Positions 5,800 to 11,184 of a DNA stretch of 11,184 nucleotides are shown here, in pieces (the stretch's first letter is position 1; every line of letters starts with the position of its first letter). The notes beneath the pieces were generated by a model. That model did not search any database and was not told the origin of the DNA. It saw only the letters and a list, made by a program, of their open reading frames with translations. The position numbers were made by a program, and so were the translations under genes. This DNA is from Pseudobdellovibrionaceae bacterium (GTDB lineage Bacteria > Bdellovibrionota > Bdellovibrionia > Bdellovibrionales > JAMPXM01): assembly GCA_022843085.1 (NCBI GenBank), contig JALHOI010000059.1:1-11184 (forward strand). Direction: 5' to 3'.

Positions 5800-8514
5800 A
5801 TGAGCCCTACAAAAAAACGCTGTCTCTATCTTGTCGACGTGAGCTCGATGTTTTTTCGAGCCTTCTATGCGATTCGCCCATTGACGAGCCCATCCGGGGT
5901 TCCGGTCAATGCAATCTACGGCTTTTTAACAATGGCGATTAAGCTCATCCGCGAGATCCGACCTGATTACATCGCGTTTTGCTTCGATAGACCCGATCCG
6001 AGCTTTCGTAAGGCGTTAGACGATCGCTACAAGGCGAATCGCACTGAATTGCCTGAAGACCTTGCTCCGCAAATGCCTTGGTTTCGAAAGCTGTCAGAAG
6101 CTTTGGGTGTCGCGTGTTTTGACCGACAGGGATTTGAAGCAGATGACATCATTGGAACGTTCACAAGAATCGGTAAGTCGAGCGGAGTCGATGTTGTCAT
6201 TGTGAGTGGCGACAAAGACTTTGCGCAGCTGATCGAACCCGGAGTGCTTCTCTACGATACGATGAAAGATGTAAAATATGATTCGGCTCTCGCACTTGAA
6301 AAGTGGGGAGTTCCGCCCGAGCAGATGATCGACTTTCTTGCGATCGTTGGTGATTCGTCCGATAATATTGCCGGTGTCGCAGGGATAGGTCCGAAGGGTG
6401 CTCAAAAACTTTTGCAGACCTACAAGACCGTCGAAGAGATCTATGCCCACATCGACGAAATCAAACCCGATGGAATTCGTAAAAAGTTAGAGGCAAGTCG
6501 TGAGGAAGCGTACCTATCAAAAAAGCTTGTCACAATTGTTCAAGACATTCCGTTTGATAACGTTACACTCGATTCACTTCGGATGGGTGAAATTGATCGT
6601 CTCAACGTCTCTTCGATGTTTGAAGAACTTGGTTTCAAAAGTTTGGCCAAACAACTTTTTGGTTCATCAGCAAATTCACCCGCCACCGCTGCGCCAGATG
6701 AAAAGCCAGCCGAAGTTTCGAACGATGCGACCGGCTCGGCGGCACCGGATGGTACGTCGACAGTGGCGGTGCCTTCCGAACGTTCCCCGCTTCAGCCGGG
6801 TCCGTTCTGGAGTGAAGCGCGGCTCGATATTGGTGAGCTGAAAGCCAAGCTCGAAGCTTCGGCCGACGATACGGAAATCTGGGTCATTCATTCTGAACGC
6901 GGAGTGATCGCCGGCTTCGATGGCTGCGCCTATCAGCTAGCGGGAAATCCCGATGAACTCGCGGGCGTTTTGAGTGGCCGAAAACTTTCGGGATTTGATA
7001 TAAAGGATTTCGCGCATCGATATCAACTTCGCGATTTCACCGTGGCGTGGGATGCAAAACTTGCGGCCTACGTCGAACACGCCGGTGCAATCGAAACCGT
7101 ACACGAGCTTTTTACGAAGTATCTGGGGTTGCCGCTTCCAGATTTTGCGAGCGCTTCACAGTCGCTTGGTTGGCAGTTCGCGTTGCGCCGAACGATCGAA
7201 TCGAAGCTTGAGCGCTTGGGCGGTCAGAAGGTCCTTTCGCAGTACGAACTTCCTCTTGTGCCGATCTTATACGGGATGGAGCGCAAGGGCATCATGGTCG
7301 ATCGCGAATTGCTAAGCGCTTATTCAAAAGAGCTTGCGAGCGATGTCGAAACTTTTGAGCGTTTAATTCACGCCGATGCTGGAGAACCGTTTAATATCGG
7401 AAGTCCGAAACAAATGGGGCAGATTCTATTTGGTAAAATGGGACTTCCATCTGGCAAAAAGACGAAAACCGGTTTTTCAACCGACAACGAAGTGCTCGAG
7501 GCGATTGATCACCCCATCGCGCGGAATATTTTGAATTGGCGTGAGTTGACGAAACTGAAATCAACTTACGTCGACGCTATTCCCGCTTTGGCTGATAGTG
7601 AAGGTCGTGTTCACACAACCTTTGATCAAGCGCGTGCGATCACCGGGCGTCTTTCAAGCGTGAATCCAAATCTTCAAAATATTCCGATTCGTACCGAGAG
7701 AGGTGCGCGAATTCGAAAAAGTTTTATCGCGCCGCCGGGTCGCAAACTTCTAAGCGCCGATTACAGTCAAATTGAGCTTCGTATCTTGGCCCAGATTACA
7801 GACGATCCTGGTCTCGTTCGCGCATTTGAACAGGGCCTCGACATTCACACCGCGACTGCAGCCGAAGTTTTTGAAAAGCCTATCTCTGAGGTGACGCGCG
7901 AAATGCGAAGCCAAGCTAAAGCCGTGAATTTCGGGCTCGCGTATGGGCAGGGGGCATTCGGTTTAGCCGATACTCTTGGTATTTCACGAAAAGATGCGAC
8001 CGATATTATCGGTCGTTACTTCACGCGTTTTGCTAAGGTGCGTGAGTACATGAATGATACAATTGAAAGCGCTAAGAAGCAGGGCTACGTCGAAACGATT
8101 TTCGGGCGACGTCGCTATATTCCTGAGTTTCAATCTGGCAATGGAGCCGTAAGAAAGTTTGGCGAGCGAGCTGCAATCAATGCACCGATTCAAGGAGCAG
8201 CAAGTGACCTTGTTAAAAAAGCGATGATCGATGTCGAGGCTGCTTTACGCAGATTCACTGCCGGTGAACCGACAGAAATCGACATGATTTTACAAGTTCA
8301 TGACGAATTGGTTTTTGAGGTTTCAAACAGGCAGCTCGGCCTTTCGGGGGCTGATGCTTTATCGAAAGATGCTTTGCCTCAAGAAGTTTTAGCGAGGGTC
8401 GAAGGTACGGATATCGCGAAGCTGATTAAATCGACAATGGAGGGCGCGGCTGTTTTCAAAGTGCCACTCGTCGTCAATATCGGAGTCGCCCAGAACTGGC
8501 AGGATGCGCACTAA
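5800..8514 (+). CDS. polA: DNA polymerase I
   Basis: This 904-residue family-A polymerase fills gaps and removes RNA primers during replication and repair. The 5'-nuclease domain (1-288) keeps its acidic metal ligands: Asp13, Asp63, Glu113, Asp115, Asp116, Asp138, Asp140, Asp185 and Asp188. Residues about 289-335 are an Ala/Pro/Ser-rich linker. The middle domain (336-480) occupies the proofreading position but lacks the first DxE motif and the late Tyr-x3-Asp, so 3'-5' exonuclease activity is probably lost. The polymerase domain has motif A DYSQIELRILA (Asp654), the O-helix RSQAKAVNFGLAYG (Arg703, Lys707, Phe711, Tyr715) and motif C QVHDELVFEV (Asp835). About 20 extra residues follow motif C compared with the E. 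coli enzyme. The ATG gives the normal N-terminus, though its ribosome binding site is weak. It lies 19 bases after the HTH gene. Confidence 0.98.
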   Translation: MSPTKKRCLYLVDVSSMFFRAFYAIRPLTSPSGVPVNAIYGFLTMAIKLIREIRPDYIAFCFDRPDPSFRKALDDRYKANRTELPEDLAPQMPWFRKLSEALGVACFDRQGFEADDIIGTFTRIGKSSGVDVVIVSGDKDFAQLIEPGVLLYDTMKDVKYDSALALEKWGVPPEQMIDFLAIVGDSSDNIAGVAGIGPKGAQKLLQTYKTVEEIYAHIDEIKPDGIRKKLEASREEAYLSKKLVTIVQDIPFDNVTLDSLRMGEIDRLNVSSMFEELGFKSLAKQLFGSSANSPATAAPDEKPAEVSNDATGSAAPDGTSTVAVPSERSPLQPGPFWSEARLDIGELKAKLEASADDTEIWVIHSERGVIAGFDGCAYQLAGNPDELAGVLSGRKLSGFDIKDFAHRYQLRDFTVAWDAKLAAYVEHAGAIETVHELFTKYLGLPLPDFASASQSLGWQFALRRTIESKLERLGGQKVLSQYELPLVPILYGMERKGIMVDRELLSAYSKELASDVETFERLIHADAGEPFNIGSPKQMGQILFGKMGLPSGKKTKTGFSTDNEVLEAIDHPIARNILNWRELTKLKSTYVDAIPALADSEGRVHTTFDQARAITGRLSSVNPNLQNIPIRTERGARIRKSFIAPPGRKLLSADYSQIELRILAQITDDPGLVRAFEQGLDIHTATAAEVFEKPISEVTREMRSQAKAVNFGLAYGQGAFGLADTLGISRKDATDIIGRYFTRFAKVREYMNDTIESAKKQGYVETIFGRRRYIPEFQSGNGAVRKFGERAAINAPIQGAASDLVKKAMIDVEAALRRFTAGEPTEIDMILQVHDELVFEVSNRQLGLSGADALSKDALPQEVLARVEGTDIAKLIKSTMEGAAVFKVPLVVNIGVAQNWQDAH

Positions 8515-8533
8515 AGTTTAAGATCAAACTTTA
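8512..8533. terminator. AT-rich inverted repeat between convergent genes
   Basis: TAAAGTTT (8512-8519) and AAACTTTA (8526-8533) form a perfect 8-base stem around the six-base loop aagatc. The left arm includes the polA TAA stop, and the right arm ends one base before the stop codon of the lipoprotein gene on the other strand. This position fits a bidirectional terminator, but the stem has a single G-C pair and no long T-run follows. Confidence 0.4.
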
Positions 8534-8534
8534 T

Positions 8535-9158
8535 CTAGCGAGTTTCCCAACCAACGACGCGGCCACCCTCAAATGTGACTGTTCGCTTTTCGGTCATATA
8601 CCCTTCGCTTGAGGTGACCTGTTCTGAATACTTCCACTTCTCGTTTCCATATAGAGGGTTGCCAGCGATTTCGACGTCATCCGGTGGGCCCCAAGATTCT
8701 TTCACCGCTTGCCGAGTCATGCCGGCCGCAATGTCATTCTGGTCAACGAGTGATTGCATTTCAAAGGGATGGCTAATCTGGTCTCCGTTGATTCCCTTTG
8801 CGTTGAGGTACCGATCACGCGCGGCTGTTGAGTCCAGCTCTAGAAACTGAAGTCGTTCGAGATCATTTTTTAGATGCGGTTTTGCTTTGTAGTACTGCTC
8901 ACGCTCGCTTTTACCGTCGAGATTCTTTTCGGCGCGTTTGAGGTACTGTCGGGCCGTGATGGCTCGATCACTCGACCCGGCTCCAAGTTCGTCGCGAGCC
9001 GTCTGTCGTTCAAAGTCTCGTCTATCACCATCAGCTGTTCGCAAATTGCCTGATTCATTAAATCGCCGAACCGACACACAGCTGCTAGCGAGAATCATGA
9101 GCGACAGCGACAATGAAATTAGGCCTGCACGTGTCAACACGACCTTGGTCTGTTCCAT
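8535..9158 (-). CDS. Lipoprotein with SmpA/BamE-like C-terminal domain
   Basis: This 207-residue protein begins with a lipoprotein signal peptide: basic residues, a hydrophobic run (11-23) and a lipobox LASSC with Cys27 as the lipidated residue. Val at +2, not Asp, favours the outer membrane. Residues about 45-120 are charged and helical, probably coiled. Residues 142-207 resemble the SmpA/OmlA/BamE fold: IAAGMTRQAVKESWGPP, then EKWKY, then TVTFEGGRVVGW. Proteins of this fold often tie outer-membrane components together, as BamE does in the Bam complex. This one is longer than true BamE because of the helical insert, so the name bamE is not justified. AAGGAG (complement of 9163-9168) lies four bases upstream of the ATG. 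It converges on polA and is divergent from the FliL-family gene. Confidence 0.85.
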   Translation of the reverse strand: MEQTKVVLTRAGLISLSLSLMILASSCVSVRRFNESGNLRTADGDRRDFERQTARDELGAGSSDRAITARQYLKRAEKNLDGKSEREQYYKAKPHLKNDLERLQFLELDSTAARDRYLNAKGINGDQISHPFEMQSLVDQNDIAAGMTRQAVKESWGPPDDVEIAGNPLYGNEKWKYSEQVTSSEGYMTEKRTVTFEGGRVVGWETR

Positions 9159-9276
9159 TAGACTCCTTTCGAGATGTACGCGGTTGCACCACTCGAATAT
9201 CTATCGGCAGATACTGTCTCGTTTTGAACAGAAAACGTGTGCGATCACCCTTTGGTCTGTGACAAGCTACGATAGC

Positions 9277-10329
9277 ATGGCCGAACCGACTGACAAACCA
9301 CCCGAGTCTAGTGACGACGTCATCGACCTCGAAGGTCTCGTTCGTAATATCGATCTGACCCCGACCGATTCTTTAATTGCCAAAAAAGAAGGTGTCGCTT
9401 CTGCCTCGCCCGCAGAGACTTTGCCCTTGCATGCCGAGGCGCTTTCTCCCGAAAGAATCGATGAGTTGTTGAACATCGAAGACCCCGAGATGGCCAAACA
9501 AATCGAGGCCCTTCGCGGCGAAGGATTCGACCAAGCCGACGCCGCTGCACTGGCTGCCGATGAAGATGAGGACATTGCTCAGCTCCTGCCGCCAGGAAAA
9601 ATCACGCGCTTCGAACGTGCCCGTTTTTTGATGTTGCGCGTGGAGGGGCATGTCCGGAATCTTCGCTCTTTCTTGGTTCGATTGGTTAAAGATTCGAAGG
9701 GTGTGACTCTCGAGCTCCTTGCGAAATCGAAATTACTCTTGATGGCCGCCCTTGGCGCACTGATCGCGAGGATGAGGGCGAAAACCGCTTGGTTGAGTTC
9801 GCGTCGCAATTCGCAAAAAGCAGCCCTCTTGATGTCATTTCTTGCGCTCGGGCTTTTAGTTTTCGTTACCGCAAAAACAATTCAAGGCACTCTACTTCCA
9901 AATGCGCAACGAGCTTGGGTCGCAGATTTCGCAGACCATGCCGACGGCAAATTTACCTATTCGTCGACAGCGTCGTTTGAAGACTTTAATGATCCACTTT
10001 TGCACCCCGAATTCGTCATTCTTGTTGAACGAATTGTGGTGAACTTAAGTCGAACCCAAGACGCCTCTGAGTCGGCGAATCCAATGGCTGCATTTGAACT
10101 GTATCTTCAAACCGATAATCAAGAAGCTGCTGTCGAGATTAAAGATCGATCAGTTGAAATTCGAGACGCAGTCGCACGGTCGGTCGAACGAATGACTTAC
10201 CCTGACCTTGCTGGCGAAGACGGAAAAGCAAAACTAAAGTTGTTAATCCGAAAAGATCTAAACGAGGTCATGACGAGGGGCAAAGTACGTCGTGTCTTTT
10301 TTAAGACGATCGTTCTGAACCCGGAGTGA
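9277..10329 (+). CDS. FliL-family membrane protein with long N-terminal extension
   Basis: From the ATG at 9277 this is a 350-residue protein. The C-terminal region (about 240-349) matches FliL, the single-pass inner-membrane protein around flagellar stator units: AFELYLQTDNQEAAVEIKDR, VEIRDAVARSVERMTY, then a Leu/Lys-rich helix and GKVRRVFFKTIVL. A membrane segment at 181-199 precedes it. A second hydrophobic stretch (147-165) could be another membrane or amphipathic helix. FliL proteins are commonly 150-200 residues, so the first 180 residues are an extra, mainly cytoplasmic, region: very acidic (1-105), then basic. The frame is open upstream to 8938, but that part overlaps the lipoprotein gene on the other strand and looks non-coding. 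The ribosome binding site is weak. No other flagellar gene is nearby, so fliL itself is uncertain; a stator- or gliding-related paralogue is possible. Confidence 0.85.
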   Translation: MAEPTDKPPESSDDVIDLEGLVRNIDLTPTDSLIAKKEGVASASPAETLPLHAEALSPERIDELLNIEDPEMAKQIEALRGEGFDQADAAALAADEDEDIAQLLPPGKITRFERARFLMLRVEGHVRNLRSFLVRLVKDSKGVTLELLAKSKLLLMAALGALIARMRAKTAWLSSRRNSQKAALLMSFLALGLLVFVTAKTIQGTLLPNAQRAWVADFADHADGKFTYSSTASFEDFNDPLLHPEFVILVERIVVNLSRTQDASESANPMAAFELYLQTDNQEAAVEIKDRSVEIRDAVARSVERMTYPDLAGEDGKAKLKLLIRKDLNEVMTRGKVRRVFFKTIVLNPE

Positions 10330-10332
10330 GCC

Positions 10333-10384
10333 GAGGCGCGCGGCAAGTCAGCATACGCGCCTCTCGCGGTTAGGCTTGGTTTTT
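10333..10384 (+). terminator. Intrinsic terminator after the FliL-family gene
   Basis: GAGGCGCG (10333-10340) pairs perfectly with CGCGCCTC (10356-10363) around a 15-base loop, starting four bases after the gene's stop. AGCC (10329-10332) can pair with GGCT (10373-10376) outside it. A T-rich stretch TTGGTTTTT follows (10376-10384). The stem is strong; the gap between the main stem and the T-run lowers confidence slightly. It also separates the gene from the convergent regulator. Confidence 0.5.
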
Positions 10385-10390
10385 GAAACG

Positions 10391-11184
10391 TCAGAGTTTG
10401 ATTTGAGAGAGGTCGATCGAGTACGTTTTTAGCCGGTCGTGAAGTGTACTCTTTGGCATGCCCAGATCGACCGCCGTTTTGCGCTGATTACCATGATTGG
10501 CCACAAGTCGCCGAATGATCATTTCACGTTCGATCTCGCGCATAACACTGCCACCTGTCGACTGAGGCCCGAGGTCTTGCATCGCGTTTCGATCGGCGAC
10601 GTGAAAGGCCTCAGGCGCGATCAGCAGCGGTCGGTCGATCAAAGTCTCGACTTCGGCCAGTTGAATGTGCTGACCGGGAAAGTACGCCGACGCCCGCGAG
10701 ACCACATTTTTTAATTCTCGGATGTTACCGGGCCAAGTGTGTTCTCGTAGCCGTTCGATCGCACCGAAGCTTAGTCGCACTCGCATCTGTTTACAGAAAA
10801 AATAGACGAGGTCTGTGAAGTCCTCCATGCGATCACGTAAAGCCGGCGGTTTAATCGAGCACACGTTCAGGCGCCAATAGAGATCTTCGCGAAACCGATT
10901 CTGATGGACCATACCTTCAAGATCCTTGTGAGTCGCTGCGATAACACGGACGTCGGTTTCGACGCATCGGTCACTGCCGACCGGCCGAATCTCTTTGTTT
11001 TCGAGCGCACGAAGCAGTTTCGGCTGCAGTGAAAGCGGAAGATCTCCGATCTCATCAAGAAAAATTGTGCCGCCACGGGCGATTTCGAAGGCGCCTTTGC
11101 GGTCGTGAGTTGCGCCCGTGAATGATCCGCGAACGTGACCGAACAGTTCGCTTTCGATGAGACTTTCGCTCAATGCACTGCAGT
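10391..11184 (-). CDS. Sigma-54-dependent NtrC-family activator (partial, 5' end missing)
   Basis: This is the C-terminal part of a bacterial enhancer-binding protein, which uses ATP hydrolysis to open sigma-54 promoters. The frame stays open to the window edge (codons Cys-Ser-Ala before the TTG at 11173), and the usual 'ALSESLIESELFGH' context shows that TTG is not the start. Visible AAA+ elements, counted from that TTG, are the sigma-54-contacting loop as GSFTGA (16-21, coordinates 11111-11128), Walker B GTIFLDEIGDL (Asp40, Glu41), the arginine-finger region RFREDLYWRLNV, and sensor II WPGNIRELKNVV. A Fis-type helix-turn-helix is near the end (NQRKTAVDLG...STLHDRLK, 10427-10489). Walker A and any receiver, GAF or FHA domain lie outside, so the signal sensed is unknown. 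It converges on the FliL-family gene, separated by a hairpin; whether it regulates that gene cannot be seen. Confidence 0.96.
   Translation of the reverse strand, partial: CSALSESLIESELFGHVRGSFTGATHDRKGAFEIARGGTIFLDEIGDLPLSLQPKLLRALENKEIRPVGSDRCVETDVRVIAATHKDLEGMVHQNRFREDLYWRLNVCSIKPPALRDRMEDFTDLVYFFCKQMRVRLSFGAIERLREHTWPGNIRELKNVVSRASAYFPGQHIQLAEVETLIDRPLLIAPEAFHVADRNAMQDLGPQSTGGSVMREIEREMIIRRLVANHGNQRKTAVDLGMPKSTLHDRLKTYSIDLSQIKL

Noticed and set aside
8938..9276. In-frame upstream extension of the FliL-family gene.
   Set aside because: It lies antisense to the lipoprotein gene, which has a lipobox and a good ribosome binding site. The extension has no family character.
9159..9276. Divergent promoters between the lipoprotein and FliL-family genes.
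   Set aside because: Promoters must exist nearby, but no -35/-10 pair with proper spacing could be picked with confidence.
11171..11173. TTG as start codon of the NtrC-type regulator.
   Set aside because: It lies inside the conserved AAA+ core and the frame continues through Cys-Ser-Ala to the edge, so the gene is simply cut by the window.
1..11184. EcoRI (GAATTC) at the first base and PstI (CTGCAG) one base from the end.
   Set aside because: This probably reflects fragment cutting or chance, not biology, so it is not listed as a feature.

Overview
The window reads as chromosomal DNA of a Gram-negative bacterium with roughly balanced base composition. Signs of a Gram-negative envelope are an eno-ftsB neighbourhood, an outer-membrane-type lipoprotein with a SmpA/BamE-like domain and a FliL-family protein. 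A short CpaF/TadA ATPase, an NtrC-type regulator and many proteins of unknown family suggest a deltaproteobacterial or Bdellovibrio-like lineage. That placement is inference; no rRNA gene or other decisive marker is present. I see no tRNA, rRNA, CRISPR array, insertion sequence or phage gene. The window opens on GAATTC and ends within one base of CTGCAG, which may only reflect how the fragment was cut.

Region 1 (136-3306, + strand) is the most unusual part. A 98-residue protein of unknown family overlaps by one base a 192-residue exported protein with a degenerate cupredoxin-like domain. Four bases later comes a complete CpaF/TadA-type secretion/pilus ATPase. After 37 bases there is a 371-residue protein that looks like a sensory domain plus coiled coil without a recognisable output domain. 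No other Tad/Flp pilus gene is in the window. The set could link an envelope signal to a pilus or secretion motor.

Region 2 (3320-8514, + strand) is housekeeping: enolase, the divisome protein FtsB, a small XRE-type DNA-binding protein and DNA polymerase I. Enolase starts 13 bases after region 1 and may be co-transcribed with it. A 377-base gap rich in short ACTTC/GAAGT repeats separates eno from ftsB. PolA keeps its polymerase and 5'-nuclease residues but appears to have lost the acidic residues of the proofreading site.

Region 3 (8515-11184) alternates direction. A lipoprotein gene converges on polA, with an AT-rich hairpin covering the polA stop codon. A FliL-family gene with an unusually long cytoplasmic N-terminal part diverges from the lipoprotein gene and ends at a GC-rich hairpin. 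A sigma-54-dependent activator (AAA+ and Fis-type HTH portions only) converges on it and runs off the right edge.
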